A stretch of 64,000 bases of DNA. It comes from Candidatus Planktophila lacus (lineage in GTDB: Bacteria > Actinomycetota > Actinomycetes > Nanopelagicales > Nanopelagicaceae). Positions 26,995 through 37,251 of the stretch are shown piece by piece. Below the pieces are notes generated by a model. The model was not told where the DNA came from, did not search any database, and saw nothing but the letters and a program-made list of their open reading frames with translations. The first letter of the stretch is position 1; each line of letters begins with the position of its first letter. Location: contig NZ_CP016769.1 of NCBI RefSeq assembly GCF_002287925.1, forward strand, positions 248,001 to 312,000, given 5' to 3'. Made by a program: the position numbers and the translations under genes.

Positions 26995-28152
26995 ATGTCA
27001 TTGACTCCAACCCCTGCGGATAAGTTCACCTTCGGACTTTGGACCGTCGGCTGGCAAGCGCGCGATCCATTCGGTGATGCCACTCGTGGTGCGCTCGACC
27101 CGGTTCGCACAGTTAATGAACTCGCAGCACGCGGTGCGTATGGAGTTACTTTTCATGATGATGATTTGATTCCATTCGGCAGTGATGATGCATCACGTCG
27201 CGGTCACATAGATCGTTTTAAGAAGGCGCTTGCCGAAACTGGAATGCAAGTTCCAATGGCGACAACTAACCTCTTCTCACATCCAGTATTTAAAGATGGC
27301 GCATTTACCAGCAACGATCGCGATATTCGTCGTTACGCACTTCGTAAAGCGATGCGCAATATCGAGCTCGCTGTCGAACTTGGTGCGCATACTTATGTTT
27401 GTTGGGGCGGACGCGAAGGCGCTGAATCAGATGCAGCAAAGGATGCCTACGTTGCACACGAGCGCATGCGCGAAGCATTTAACGTGCTTAGCCAATATGT
27501 TTTAGATAATGGTTACAAGATTAAATTTGCGATCGAACCAAAGCCAAATGAACCGCGTGGCGATATTTTCTTGCCAACAATTGGCCACGCACTTGCATTT
27601 ATCTACACTCTTGATCACCCAGAACTTGTTGGCCTTAACCCAGAAGTTGGCCACGAACAAATGGCGGGACTTAACTTTGTTCACGGAATCGCGCAGGCGC
27701 TCTGGCAGAAGAAGTTATTCCATATTGATCTAAATGGTCAGCACGGTCCAAAGTTCGATCAAGATTTGGTATTTGGCCATGGCGATCTAAAGTCAGCGTT
27801 CTTCCTTGTTGAACTGCTTGAGCGCTACAAGTACGACGGTCCAAAGCACTTTGATTACAAGCCAGGTCGCACCGAAGATGACAAGGGCGTTTGGGATTCT
27901 GCAACCGCAAATATGCGCACATATTTAGCGCTAAAGGATCGCGCAACTGCCTACCGCAACGATCCACGCGTTATCGCTGCACAGAAAGATTCCAACATTC
28001 CAGGGCTTACTGAAAACACTATGGGCGCTGGTGAAAGTTGGAAGGATCTTTCTAAAGATTCATTCGATGTTGAAGCAGCCGGCGCACGTGGTTATCAGTA
28101 CGAAGCCCTTAATCAGCTCGCTCTAGAGCACCTAATGGGGTTCGGAAAGTAA
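26995..28152 (+). CDS. xylA: Xylose isomerase
   Basis: XylA (385 aa) converts D-xylose to D-xylulose and can also act on glucose. The actinobacterial-type sequence shows the metal-binding residues in [29 protein letters not shown] and [11 protein letters not shown], and the later [10 protein letters not shown]. Length is typical. It has a GAGGAAG SD before the ATG and a possible -10 TATACA at 26931. No xylulokinase, transporter or regulator gene adjoins it. Use of xylose fits known pentose uptake by freshwater Actinobacteria. Confidence 0.97.
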   Translation: MSLTPTPADKFTFGLWTVGWQARDPFGDATRGALDPVRTVNELAARGAYGVTFHDDDLIPFGSDDASRRGHIDRFKKALAETGMQVPMATTNLFSHPVFKDGAFTSNDRDIRRYALRKAMRNIELAVELGAHTYVCWGGREGAESDAAKDAYVAHERMREAFNVLSQYVLDNGYKIKFAIEPKPNEPRGDIFLPTIGHALAFIYTLDHPELVGLNPEVGHEQMAGLNFVHGIAQALWQKKLFHIDLNGQHGPKFDQDLVFGHGDLKSAFFLVELLERYKYDGPKHFDYKPGRTEDDKGVWDSATANMRTYLALKDRATAYRNDPRVIAAQKDSNIPGLTENTMGAGESWKDLSKDSFDVEAAGARGYQYEALNQLALEHLMGFGK

Positions 28153-28166
28153 TTCGCTGCGCAGGG

Positions 28167-28178
28167 TAACCTTGCCCT
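28167..28178 (+). promoter_or_regulatory. Predicted leaderless -10 element of argS
   Basis: TAACCT is followed by 6 nt (tgccct) and GTG. The spacer and start are identical to those of murI. Confidence 0.5.
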
Positions 28179-29843
28179 GTGAGTTCACATTCGGATCTAC
28201 TAGCTGCCCAAATTCAGGCGGCAATCTCGCACGCCATTGAGCGTGGAGATTTGATCGGAACTGTTCCTGCCACCATCCCTTTGGAGCGACCAAAGAATCG
28301 CGACCATGGTGATTACGCATCTTCTATTGCGCTGCAACTAGCCAAGCCCGCCGGAAAGAACCCGCGCGAAGTCGCAGAGTTACTTAAGAAAGATTTAGAG
28401 AAACTTCCTGAAGTTTCCTCCGTTGATATTGCAGGTCCTGGCTTTATCAACATCAAATTAAATCGCGCCAGCCAAGCAGATTTAGTGCGCACAATTTTGA
28501 GCGCAAAAGAAAGTTATGGAAAAGGCACAGCGCTTGCGGGCGTAAAGATCAACCTCGAATTTATCTCTGCCAATCCCACTGGCCCACTGCACTTAGGGCA
28601 CACACGTTGGGCAGCAGTTGGCGATGCACTTGGTCGCGTATTAAGTGCAGCAGGTGCAGAAGTAGTTCGTGAATTTTATATAAATGACCGCGGAAACCAG
28701 ATGGATCTCTTCGGACAATCTGTGCAAGCTGCAGCTCTTGGCCAACCAATTCCCGAAGATGGTTACCAAGGTGAATACATCGCAGATTTGGCTAAGGAAG
28801 TTCTGGCTGAGAACCCTGAGATAATTAAATTAGAGGGCGAATCACGTTTAGTTGCATTCCGCGAAGCTGCTTACAAATTACAACTTAAGGACCAGCAGCG
28901 AGTTCTAGATACATTTAACACTCACTTTGATGTCTGGTTCTCAGAACGCAGCTTGCACGATGGTGGAAGCGTCGAACATGGTCTAGAAAAATTACGCGCC
29001 CAAGGACATGTCTTTGAATTAGATGGTGCAACATGGCTGCGAACAACTGACTTTGGCGACGATAAAGATCGAGTACTAGTTAAGGCAAATGGCGATCTAA
29101 CTTACTTCTCATCAGATACCGCTTATTACATCAATAAGCGCGAACGCGGTTTCGATATCTGCATCTACATGCTGGGCGCAGATCACCACGGCTATATCCA
29201 TCGCCTAAAGGCAACGGCAGCTTGTGCTGGCGACAACCCTGAATACAACATCGATGTCTTAATTGGTCAGTTGGTAAAGATCATGGAAGGCGGCGAAGAA
29301 GTAAAACTCTCTAAGCGCGCTGGAACAATTATTACTCTGGAAGAGCTTGTAGAAAAAGTTGGCGTTGATGCAGCTCGTTACACGCTGATTCGCTACCCAG
29401 TTGATACTCCGATGGTTATGGATCTCGATATTTTAAAGCGAAATACAAACGAGAACCCGGTTTATTACGTGCAGTATGCCCACGCGCGTATTGCTGCTGT
29501 TCTGCGCAACGCTGCCGAACTAAATATTGCCAGCGGTTTAGATAACTTTGATCCGGCACAACTTTCCCATGATCGCGAGAACGAACTTCTTGGATCGCTC
29601 GCCGAATTCCCACGAATCGTCGCTAGCGCCGCCGAACTCCGCGAACCACATCGCATCGCACGTTACCTTGAAGAGTTAGCTGGGGTTTATCACGGCTTCT
29701 ACGCAGATTGCCGGGTATTGCCAATGGGGGATGAGCCAGCTACTGCGCTGCATAGCGCCCGACTTAATTTATGTGCGGCAACTCTGCAAGTACTGAAGAA
29801 TGGTCTTCTCTTACTTGGCGTTAGCGCGCCGGAGCGGATGTAG
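28179..29843 (+). CDS. argS: Arginine--tRNA ligase
   Basis: ArgRS (554 aa), class I. The HIGH signature is HLGH within SANPTGPLHLGHTRWAAVGD, and the KMSKS equivalent is KLSKRAGT. An N-terminal Add-1 domain and the C-terminal DALR anticodon-binding domain (ending in VLKNGLLLLGVSAPERM) are complete. The GTG start is six nt after TAACCT. lysA begins 2 nt after its stop, as in the common actinobacterial order argS-lysA-hom-thrC-thrB-rho. Confidence 0.97.
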   Translation: MSSHSDLLAAQIQAAISHAIERGDLIGTVPATIPLERPKNRDHGDYASSIALQLAKPAGKNPREVAELLKKDLEKLPEVSSVDIAGPGFINIKLNRASQADLVRTILSAKESYGKGTALAGVKINLEFISANPTGPLHLGHTRWAAVGDALGRVLSAAGAEVVREFYINDRGNQMDLFGQSVQAAALGQPIPEDGYQGEYIADLAKEVLAENPEIIKLEGESRLVAFREAAYKLQLKDQQRVLDTFNTHFDVWFSERSLHDGGSVEHGLEKLRAQGHVFELDGATWLRTTDFGDDKDRVLVKANGDLTYFSSDTAYYINKRERGFDICIYMLGADHHGYIHRLKATAACAGDNPEYNIDVLIGQLVKIMEGGEEVKLSKRAGTIITLEELVEKVGVDAARYTLIRYPVDTPMVMDLDILKRNTNENPVYYVQYAHARIAAVLRNAAELNIASGLDNFDPAQLSHDRENELLGSLAEFPRIVASAAELREPHRIARYLEELAGVYHGFYADCRVLPMGDEPATALHSARLNLCAATLQVLKNGLLLLGVSAPERM

Positions 29844-29845
29844 CT

Positions 29846-31162
29846 ATGTGGTCGAAGAATGTTTCTTTCACAAATGGAGAACTTCACTTATCAGGCATCC
29901 CTGCAACAAAGTTGGCGCAAGATTTCGGTACACCAGCATTCTTTATTGATGAAGATGATTTCCGCACTCGCGCAAGCGCTTGGAATAACGCGCTACGCGA
30001 TGAGTTTGGTTCGCACGCAGGCACTGTTTACTACGCAGCAAAGGCCTTTATCTCTACAGCAGTAGCGACTTGGGTTAAGGAGTGCGGAATCGGAATCGAT
30101 GTCTGCACTGGTGGCGAATTAGCGGTTGCACTCGCTGGTGGTATTGATCCACAGAAGATTGAAGTACATGGAAACAATAAATCGGTTTCAGAGATAGATC
30201 GCGCAGTAAGCGTGGGCGTTAAGACAATTGTTATGGATTCAATCCATGAAATTGATCGCGTGGCCACCGTTGCCCGCAGCCATAAGAAAGTACAAGGCGT
30301 CATGTTGCGCCTTACTCCAGGTATTCAGGCACATACCCACGAATCAATCTCTACCGCCCATGAAGATGTGAAGTTTGGTTTCTCTATCGCCAGCGGCGCT
30401 GCTTGGGCGGCGGTCGAAAAAGTCTTAAGCCACCCAGAACTTGAACTCCGTGGCTTCCATTCTCATATTGGTTCTCAGATATTTGGCACTGATTCATTCC
30501 AGTTGGCTGCAGATCGTTTGATCTCGCTGCTGGCTAAGTACCGCGATGTTTATGGCAGAGAACTTCCTGAACTAGATCTTGGTGGCGGTTACGGAATTGC
30601 ATATTTGCCAGGCGATGAAACTCTAGAACCCGGTGAGGTAATGCCAGCGCTACGTAGCGCAGTTACTGCATCATGTGAAAAACATAAGTTGAATATTCCA
30701 ATTATCTCAATAGAACCTGGGCGCGCCATTGTTGGCCCAACAACTTTTACTCTTTATGAAGTTGGCACGACTAAAGATGTGGTTCTCGAAGATGGAAAGA
30801 CACGTCGTTACATTTCCGTAGATGGGGGAATGAGTGACAATATTCGTCCATCACTTTATGACGCTGAATATCATGCAGTAATTGCCCATCGCGCATCGTC
30901 TGCATCGACAGTTAATTCACGCGTTGTCGGCAAGCATTGCGAAACCGGCGACATCGTTATCCGCGAGATTAATTTGCCAAGCGATATCGCACCTGGTGAT
31001 TTGATTGCGATTCCGGCTACTGGCGCATATGGCCGCAGCATGGCCAGCAATTACAACCATGTGCCGCGCCCACCTGTAGTTGCAGTAAAAGATGGAAAAG
31101 CCCGCGTAATTGTCCGCCGTGAAAATGAGGAAGATCTGCTCGCACTTGATGTGAAAGAATAG
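29846..31162 (+). CDS. lysA: Diaminopimelate decarboxylase
   Basis: LysA (438 aa) makes L-lysine from meso-diaminopimelate. The PLP lysine is in YAAKAF near residue 60, with the fold-III markers GFHSHIGSQ, ELDLGGGYGIAY and EPGRAIVG. The catalytic Cys-containing HCETGD and the C-terminal YGRSMASNYNHVPRP are present. It lies 2 nt downstream of argS and 4 nt upstream of hom. Confidence 0.97.
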   Translation: MWSKNVSFTNGELHLSGIPATKLAQDFGTPAFFIDEDDFRTRASAWNNALRDEFGSHAGTVYYAAKAFISTAVATWVKECGIGIDVCTGGELAVALAGGIDPQKIEVHGNNKSVSEIDRAVSVGVKTIVMDSIHEIDRVATVARSHKKVQGVMLRLTPGIQAHTHESISTAHEDVKFGFSIASGAAWAAVEKVLSHPELELRGFHSHIGSQIFGTDSFQLAADRLISLLAKYRDVYGRELPELDLGGGYGIAYLPGDETLEPGEVMPALRSAVTASCEKHKLNIPIISIEPGRAIVGPTTFTLYEVGTTKDVVLEDGKTRRYISVDGGMSDNIRPSLYDAEYHAVIAHRASSASTVNSRVVGKHCETGDIVIREINLPSDIAPGDLIAIPATGAYGRSMASNYNHVPRPPVVAVKDGKARVIVRRENEEDLLALDVKE

Positions 31163-31166
31163 GCAG

Positions 31167-32465
31167 ATGAGCCCAGCAGATAAACCAGTACGTATCGGCA
31201 TGCTCGGATGTGGCGTGGTCGGCAGTTCTGTCGCGCGCTTATTGCTAGCCGACACCGCCGAGTTGTCTACTCGCGCCGGTGTAAAGATGGAGCTCTCACG
31301 CATCGCAGTTCGCACAATTAAGCCTTACGAGGGTATTAACCCAAGCCTCTTCACAACAGATCCATTCTCGATCGTTAACGATCCTGAGATTGATCTAATC
31401 ATTGAAGTAATGGGCGGTATCGAGCCTGCGCGCGAATTAATTATGACTGCGATCGAAAATCGTAAATCTGTTGTTACCGCCAACAAAGCGCTACTTGCTA
31501 GCCATGGCGCTGAAATGTTTACCGCTGCCTATGCCAAAGGTGAAGATATTTACTACGAAGCATCTGTCGCTGGTGCGATCCCAATTATTCGTCCGATGCG
31601 TGACTCACTTGCTGGCGATTTCGTAACTCGTTTAATGGGAATCGTAAATGGAACAACAAATTACATCTTGACCAAGATGCATGAAGATGACCGTGAATTC
31701 GCTGATGTTTTGAAAGAAGCGCAAGCACTTGGTTATGCCGAAGCGGATCCAACTGCAGATGTTGAAGGCTTTGATGCGGCAGCAAAGGCAGCGATCTTGT
31801 CTGGTCTGGCATTCCACACTCGCGTGACTGTTGACGATGTTTACCGCGAAGGTATTTCCAAGATCACTTTGGAAGATGTAAAGATCGCAAAATCCATGGA
31901 TCACGTAATTAAGTTACTTGCGATCGCAGAGTTAACTCCTGCTGATGAGATTTCTGTACGCGTGCACCCAGTTATGTTGCATAAGAGTCATCCTTTGGCT
32001 TCAGTGCGCGATGCTTACAACGCAGTATTTGTCGAAGCTGAATCTGCTGGATCTTTGATGTTCTACGGTCGCGGCGCAGGTGGTGCACCAACTGCCTCAG
32101 CAATCTTGGGAGATGTGGTTGCAGTTGCTCGCCACATCGCACTTAACTCAGTAGGCCAGCGCGAAACTGATTATGCAGACCGCGATATCGCACCAATCGA
32201 ATCAACAAAAACTAAGTTCTTAATCCGCCTAGAAGTTGCTGATAAAGCAGGTGTTTTGGCATCTATCGCCACAACATTTGCAAACCACGGGGTTTCTATT
32301 CAGACCGTTAATCAAGCAGGGCGCAATGACGATGCTGAAGTCACAATCGTTACCCACTTAGCTACTGAAGGCGAACTTAAGGCAACAGTTGAGTCTTTGA
32401 AGAAGATGGACGCTGTTCAAAATATTTCAAGTGTTATCCGCGTAGAAGGAGCAACAAGCGCATGA
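31167..32465 (+). CDS. hom: Homoserine dehydrogenase
   Basis: Hom (432 aa) reduces aspartate semialdehyde to homoserine, the branch toward threonine and methionine. The Rossmann motif [12 protein letters not shown] is at the N-terminus, the catalytic core has [20 protein letters not shown] (read in parts) and [14 protein letters not shown], and the C-terminal 90 residues form an ACT domain ([21 protein letters not shown]) likely used for threonine feedback. The stop overlaps the thrC start (ATGA). Confidence 0.97.
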   Translation: MSPADKPVRIGMLGCGVVGSSVARLLLADTAELSTRAGVKMELSRIAVRTIKPYEGINPSLFTTDPFSIVNDPEIDLIIEVMGGIEPARELIMTAIENRKSVVTANKALLASHGAEMFTAAYAKGEDIYYEASVAGAIPIIRPMRDSLAGDFVTRLMGIVNGTTNYILTKMHEDDREFADVLKEAQALGYAEADPTADVEGFDAAAKAAILSGLAFHTRVTVDDVYREGISKITLEDVKIAKSMDHVIKLLAIAELTPADEISVRVHPVMLHKSHPLASVRDAYNAVFVEAESAGSLMFYGRGAGGAPTASAILGDVVAVARHIALNSVGQRETDYADRDIAPIESTKTKFLIRLEVADKAGVLASIATTFANHGVSIQTVNQAGRNDDAEVTIVTHLATEGELKATVESLKKMDAVQNISSVIRVEGATSA

Positions 32466-33547
32466 GCCTTTTCAAATCGAAGAAATCTGGCGCACATCAA
32501 TGGCGTGGAGTAATCGAGGAATACCGCGATCGCTTGCCAGTTTCTGCAAAGACCCCCGTTGTCTCACTACGCGAAGGCGGCACACCACTTATCTACGCGT
32601 GCTATTTATCTGAACTTCTCGGCAACGATGTCTGGTTAAAGTACGAAGGCATCAACCCAACTGGTTCATTTAAAGATCGCGGCATGACCATGGCTATCTC
32701 AAAGGCTGCCGAAGATGGCGCAAAGGCAGTTATCTGCGCATCAACTGGAAATACTTCAGCTAGCGCTGCCGCATATGCAACAAAGGCCGGAATGATCTCT
32801 GCAGTACTTATTCCAGCCGGAAAGATTGCAACAGGAAAACTTGCCCAAGCAGTTATTCATGGCGCACAAATTTTGCAGGTAGATGGCAACTTCGATGATT
32901 GCCTAACTCTGGCGCGTGATCTTTCAGATAATTACCCAGTTGCACTTGTTAACTCAGTAAATCCATATCGCATTGAAGGACAGAAGACCGCTGCCTTTGA
33001 AGTAATCGATATGTTGGGTTACGCCCCAGATATTCACGCACTTCCAGTTGGTAACGCAGGAAATATCACTGCTTACTGGAAGGGCTATAACGAATACCGT
33101 AAAGATGGAATCTCAAATTCCTTGCCTCAGATGTATGGCTTCCAAGCAGCTGGTTCTGCACCACTTGTTAAGGGAAAGCCAGTTCTTAAGCCTGAAACAA
33201 TCGCAACAGCGATTCGCATTGGCAATCCAGCATCTTGGGATCAAGCGATTGAGGCGCGCGATAAATCAGGCGGCGTAATTGATTCAGTTACAGATAAAGA
33301 GATCTTGGCGGCATATGCACTTGTTGCTGGAAAAGAAGGCGTATTTGTTGAGCCTTCATCTGCCGCAGGTATCGCAGGCTTAATTAAATATAAGAAGGCT
33401 GGCAAATTACCTAAGGGTAAGAAGATCGTAATTACTGTTACTGGCCACGGACTAAAAGATATTTCTTGGGCGCTGGAAAAGTTTGCAAAGCCAAAGATCG
33501 TAAAGGTAAACGCTGTAGCTGCTGCAAAGGCGCTAGGACTTAAGTAA
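32462..33547 (+). CDS. thrC: Threonine synthase
   Basis: ThrC (361 aa) is the PLP enzyme that makes threonine from O-phosphohomoserine. The PLP Lys is in [12 protein letters not shown], and the phosphate loop is [15 protein letters not shown]. It is the short bacterial type. It overlaps hom by 4 nt and thrB follows by 4 nt, so hom-thrC-thrB is a single unit. Confidence 0.97.
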   Translation: MSLFKSKKSGAHQWRGVIEEYRDRLPVSAKTPVVSLREGGTPLIYACYLSELLGNDVWLKYEGINPTGSFKDRGMTMAISKAAEDGAKAVICASTGNTSASAAAYATKAGMISAVLIPAGKIATGKLAQAVIHGAQILQVDGNFDDCLTLARDLSDNYPVALVNSVNPYRIEGQKTAAFEVIDMLGYAPDIHALPVGNAGNITAYWKGYNEYRKDGISNSLPQMYGFQAAGSAPLVKGKPVLKPETIATAIRIGNPASWDQAIEARDKSGGVIDSVTDKEILAAYALVAGKEGVFVEPSSAAGIAGLIKYKKAGKLPKGKKIVITVTGHGLKDISWALEKFAKPKIVKVNAVAAAKALGLK

Positions 33548-33551
33548 AGCC

Positions 33552-34478
33552 ATGGCTAAACCAACTTTTAAAGCCAATCCAATTCAGGTGCAGGTTCCTG
33601 CAACTAGCGCCAACCTGGGTCCGGGATTTGATTCATTTGGTTTAGCGCTCGGCATGCACGATCGCTACGTTGCACAAATTCTTGATGATGCCGGACTTGA
33701 TATCGATGTAACCGGTGAAGGCGCCGATGATGTTCCACGCACAGATAAGAACTTACTTGTTAAGGCGATGTATAAAGGTTTTGATTTCCTTGGCGGAAAG
33801 CCAAAGGGCGTTGCCGTTCGCGCACTTAATGTAATTCCACATGGTCGCGGCCTTGGTTCTTCTGCAAGTGCAATCGTTGGCGGACTTTCTCTTGCCCGCG
33901 CGCTAGTTCTAACTGGCTCTGACAAGATGAGCGATGAGAAGTTGTTACAGATCGCAACAGAGATGGAAGGCCATCCCGATAACGTTGCAGCAGCCCTCTA
34001 TGGAAATGCGGTCGTTGCCTGGAAGGAAGAGCAACACGGTAAAGATGTTGCACAAGCGATTTCTTTAAGCGTTGATACTCGCATCCGTGCAATTGCATTT
34101 ATTCCTGCAACCGCCGTTGCAACTTCAAAGGCGCGCAAAATGCTGCCTGAGACGATTCCACATCGCGATGCGGCGCGTAATTCTGCAAACTCTGCGCTAC
34201 TGGTACACGCACTTACTTTGCGCCCAGATCTGCTCTATCGCGCAACTGAAGATTTCCTGCATCAGTCTTATCGCGCAGAAGCGATGCCAGCATCATTTGC
34301 CTTATTAACTAAGTTGCGCGCTGCAGGAGTTGCCTCATTTATCTCTGGCGCGGGCCCAACTGTCCTTGCCTTGCACACTGGCACCGAGGCAGATGTTGCT
34401 GAATTAAGTAGAGCTGCAGGTTCGAAATTTGAGGCGAAATCCCTAGAGATTTCGCGTACTGGAGCAACGATCCTCTAA
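33552..34478 (+). CDS. thrB: Homoserine kinase
   Basis: ThrB (308 aa), a GHMP kinase, phosphorylates homoserine. The N-terminal PATSANLGPGFDSFGLAL, the ATP loop HGRGLGSSASAIVGGL and the C-terminal FISGAGPTVLAL motifs are all intact. It closes the threonine operon; rho starts after a separate promoter and leader. Confidence 0.97.
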   Translation: MAKPTFKANPIQVQVPATSANLGPGFDSFGLALGMHDRYVAQILDDAGLDIDVTGEGADDVPRTDKNLLVKAMYKGFDFLGGKPKGVAVRALNVIPHGRGLGSSASAIVGGLSLARALVLTGSDKMSDEKLLQIATEMEGHPDNVAAALYGNAVVAWKEEQHGKDVAQAISLSVDTRIRAIAFIPATAVATSKARKMLPETIPHRDAARNSANSALLVHALTLRPDLLYRATEDFLHQSYRAEAMPASFALLTKLRAAGVASFISGAGPTVLALHTGTEADVAELSRAAGSKFEAKSLEISRTGATIL

Positions 34479-34490
34479 GCCAAGTGAGTT

Positions 34491-34641
34491 TTGCCGCTCG
34501 TAGCCGTATGGTGCTATGGTTATCCCACTTGCTAGTGCCGGAAGTTACGGTGAAAGTCGGCAGGTAATAAATCCAAATCAACAGGCTTTTTGCTGTTACG
34601 AACTCAAACTCGTAATCGAAGCCCCAAATGAAAAGATAGAG
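34491..34641 (+). promoter_or_regulatory. Promoter and leader of rho
   Basis: TTGCCG (34491-34496), an 18-nt spacer and TATGGT (34515-34520) give a plausible promoter; a second TATGGT lies at 34507-34512. Transcription would start near 34527, leaving a leader of about 115 nt before the rho ATG. rho of E. coli is autoregulated by attenuation in its leader, so this leader may serve the same purpose here (inference). No strong terminator hairpin is seen in it. Confidence 0.45.
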
Positions 34642-36219
34642 ATGACAGATCAAGATCAGGAAGTAACGCCAGTACGCTCAAATTCACCAGAGCTTGCCGC
34701 GATGAGTCTTCCAAAGTTAAAAGAAGTTGCTGCACAGCTCGGTATCGATGGCGCTGCAAAGTTAAAGAAGGATGCGCTCGTAACCGCAATCGCTGATCTA
34801 CAGGCAGCAAACCGCGAAGCCGCAAAGGCCGAACGCGAAGCCCGCCGCGAAGCGCGCAATGCAAAGAAGAATTCCAATCGTGAAAACGCGAACAACTCAT
34901 CAAACTCAGCTAACGATTCAGATGACGATGGCGAAGAAAACGTGAACGATAACGGACCACGCGATAACGATCGTGGCTTTGGTGGACGCGACCGCGGTCG
35001 TGGCCGTGATCGCAACCGTGGCCGTGATCGCAACCGTGATCGTGGACAACGCGAAGAGCGCGAGCCTGTAATTGGCGAAGATGATGTTCTAGTTCCTGTT
35101 GGCGGCCTAGTCGACATCATGGATAACTATTCATTTATCCGCACCGGTGGCTACCTACCTGGTCCAAACGATGTCTATGTTTCACAGCAGCAAGTACGCA
35201 AGTACGGGCTTCGCAAGGGCGATGTTGTTACAGGCCAAGTGCGTCAGGCGCGCGAAGGCGAACAACGCCAGAAGTACAACCCACTAATTACCCTTGAAAC
35301 AATAAATGGAGTAACTCCTGAAGAAGCGCGCGGACGCGTTGAATTCGGCAAGTTAGTTCCGTTATACCCACAAGAGCGTCTGCGTCTTGAGACCGAACCA
35401 AACATTCTTACTACTCGCGTTATCGATCTGATTGCGCCAATCGGTAAAGGCCAGCGCGGACTTATCGTTTCGCCTCCAAAGGCCGGTAAGACCATGGTCT
35501 TGCAATCAATTGCAAATGCGATCACTACAAATAATCCAGAGTGTCACTTAATGGTTGTTCTAGTTGATGAGCGCCCAGAAGAAGTTACCGATATGCAGCG
35601 CTCTGTTAAGGGTGAAGTAATCGCATCAACATTCGATCGTCCAGCCGATGATCACACCACAATTGCAGAGCTCGCTATTGAGCGCGCAAAGCGTTTGGTT
35701 GAACTCGGTCACGATGTAGTCGTTCTCCTTGACTCTATTACTCGTCTAGGTCGCGCCTACAACATCGCAGCACCTGCATCAGGTCGCATCCTTTCGGGTG
35801 GTGTTGATTCAGCTGCTCTATATCCACCAAAGAAGTTCTTCGGTGCCGCACGTAATATTGAAGATGGCGGATCGCTAACAATTCTTGCAACTGCACTTGT
35901 TGATACCGGTTCACGTATGGACGAAGTTATCTTCGAAGAGTTCAAGGGCACCGGAAATATGGAGCTCATCCTCGATCGCAAGATGGCCGATAAGCGCATC
36001 TTCCCTGCTGTTAACGTTGTTGCATCAGGTACTCGTAAGGAAGAAATTCTTATGGGAACTGAAGAACTCAACATTGTCTGGAAGTTACGCCGCGTGCTTC
36101 ATGCACTTGAACCACAAGCAGCGCTTGAGTTGTTGCTTGAGAAGATGAAGGGCACTAAGTCCAACGTCGAGTTCTTGATGCAGATCCAGAAGACCACTTC
36201 TGGTCCAAACGAGGGCTAA
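34642..36219 (+). CDS. rho: Transcription termination factor Rho
   Basis: Rho is the hexameric RNA helicase for factor-dependent termination. Starting at the ATG in AGATAGAGATG it is 525 aa. The N-terminal Rho-N/SAP-like part (LAAMSLPKLKEVAAQLGI) is followed by a long low-complexity insert rich in Arg, Asp, Asn and Gly (about residues 60-140, with RGRDRNRGRDRNRDRG), then the RNA-binding cold-shock-like domain (GGLVDIMDNYSFIRTGGYLPG) and the ATPase with Walker A PPKAGKT. Such charged inserts are typical of actinobacterial Rho and increase RNA binding. An in-frame upstream ATG at 34516 lies at the predicted promoter and is unlikely to be used. Confidence 0.95.
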   Translation: MTDQDQEVTPVRSNSPELAAMSLPKLKEVAAQLGIDGAAKLKKDALVTAIADLQAANREAAKAEREARREARNAKKNSNRENANNSSNSANDSDDDGEENVNDNGPRDNDRGFGGRDRGRGRDRNRGRDRNRDRGQREEREPVIGEDDVLVPVGGLVDIMDNYSFIRTGGYLPGPNDVYVSQQQVRKYGLRKGDVVTGQVRQAREGEQRQKYNPLITLETINGVTPEEARGRVEFGKLVPLYPQERLRLETEPNILTTRVIDLIAPIGKGQRGLIVSPPKAGKTMVLQSIANAITTNNPECHLMVVLVDERPEEVTDMQRSVKGEVIASTFDRPADDHTTIAELAIERAKRLVELGHDVVVLLDSITRLGRAYNIAAPASGRILSGGVDSAALYPPKKFFGAARNIEDGGSLTILATALVDTGSRMDEVIFEEFKGTGNMELILDRKMADKRIFPAVNVVASGTRKEEILMGTEELNIVWKLRRVLHALEPQAALELLLEKMKGTKSNVEFLMQIQKTTSGPNEG

Positions 36220-36245
36220 TTTCTTAACTTTCACCGCCTGACCGC

Positions 36246-36264
36246 AAGGCTTTCACAAAGCCTT
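36246..36264 (+). other. Short hairpin after rho
   Basis: AAGGCTTT and AAAGCCTT form an 8-bp stem with a 3-nt loop. There is no T-tract, so it is not a standard intrinsic terminator; it may aid RNA 3' stability or be chance. Confidence 0.3.
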
Positions 36265-36333
36265 CACAAGGTGGCAGCGCAATATCTCCATATCAGCCAA
36301 AGCCACACGGGCCGGCGAATACGGAGGCAGTCA

Positions 36334-36726
36334 ATGTTTACTTCAAAGAAGATTCTCGCAGGCGCACTAGTAGCGGCTTCACTTTTTGGTGGAGTTTCAT
36401 CAGCAACAGCAGCAGATACAAAAGATGCTGCAGTTGCACGTGCGCAAGCACAAGCAACATTTAGAGCGCAGATGGATACCTATGTAACCGCTCATCGCGC
36501 AATCATTGATGCCCGTCGTGCAGCCGGTGCAAAAGCTCTTGCAGATTTCCAAGCAGCGCTTGCAAACGTCACAACTGATGCACAACTCCAAGCAGCAAAA
36601 GATGCGCGCAAGAGTGCAAACGCTGCAGCAGATGCAACAGCAAAGGCAGCGATCGCAGCGCTAGTAAAGCCAGTTAAACCTGCTAAGCCAGTGAAGGCTT
36701 CACCAACAGCGGCTCCAAAGGCCTAA
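36334..36726 (+). CDS. Secreted Ala/Lys-rich small protein
   Basis: A 130-aa exported protein of unknown function. The signal peptide (KKILAGALVAASLFGGVSSATA, read in two parts) ends near residue 26. The mature part (about 27-110) is an Ala/Asp/Arg-rich helix with little else, and the C-terminus is a Pro/Lys repeat (KPVKPAKPVKA). A clear SD (GGAGG) precedes the ATG. It has its own strong terminator. A role at the cell surface is possible but cannot be shown. Confidence 0.75.
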   Translation: MFTSKKILAGALVAASLFGGVSSATAADTKDAAVARAQAQATFRAQMDTYVTAHRAIIDARRAAGAKALADFQAALANVTTDAQLQAAKDARKSANAAADATAKAAIAALVKPVKPAKPVKASPTAAPKA

Positions 36727-36750
36727 CTCTTTCCCCCGAAAGGGTGGAAG

Positions 36751-36791
36751 CCGCAAAATCCGTGCTGCGTGCGCACGGATTTTGCGGTTTT
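36751..36791 (+). terminator. Strong intrinsic terminator
   Basis: A perfect 15-bp stem (CCGCAAAATCCGTGC and its complement) with a 7-nt loop, followed by TTTT and a pyrimidine-rich run. Confidence 0.88.
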
Positions 36792-36892
36792 CTCTTTTCG
36801 CGAGAGTATTAGCGCCTAGCCATACCGAATGGCATAAGTGGCCCTGGTTCACCGTTTATCGCGGACCCAGACATAGATGAAGGAATATAAAA

Positions 36893-37129
36893 ATGAAGAA
36901 AGATATTCACCCAGAATATAAAGAGACCCAAGTAACTTGTGGTTGCGGCGAAAAGTTTGTTACTCGCTCAACAGTTGCCAGCGGATCTATCTACGTTGAA
37001 GTTTGTTCAGTCTGCCACCCGTTCTACACAGGCAAGCAGCGCATACTCGATACTGGTGGACGCGTCGCTAAGTTCGAAGAGCGTTTCGGTAATAACTCTA
37101 AATCAAAGAACGCCGCGCCTTCCAAGTAG
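36893..37129 (+). CDS. rpmE: 50S ribosomal protein L31, zinc-binding type
   Basis: L31 (78 aa) with the four zinc Cys of the C+ paralogue: C-x-C (residues 16, 18) and C-x-x-C (37, 40) in CGCGEKF and [12 protein letters not shown]. The C-terminus is extended and basic. An SD (GAAGGA) precedes the ATG. The gene is flanked by terminators and transcribed alone, and rpmE-prfA-prmC is the common actinobacterial order. Confidence 0.97.
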   Translation: MKKDIHPEYKETQVTCGCGEKFVTRSTVASGSIYVEVCSVCHPFYTGKQRILDTGGRVAKFEERFGNNSKSKNAAPSK

Positions 37130-37136
37130 CTTTCTT

Positions 37137-37185
37137 AAAAGACCGCATCGCAACCCAATGAGGTTGCGGCGCGGTCTTTTTATTT
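37137..37185 (+). terminator. Intrinsic terminator after rpmE
   Basis: A long stem (AAAGACCGC-A-TCGCAACC pairing with GGTTGCGG-C-GCGGTCTTT) with a 6-nt loop is followed by TTTT. Confidence 0.88.
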
Positions 37186-37251
37186 CTTAAAGTTATTTAC
37201 TACTAGCAAAACTAGAAATACAACGAAGACAACGAAGAAAGGAGAAGCCAA

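Noticed and set aside
34656-35120. Minus-strand 154-codon Arg/Ser-rich frame inside rho
   Set aside because: It is a by-product of the RGRDRNR-type low-complexity coding sequence on the plus strand.
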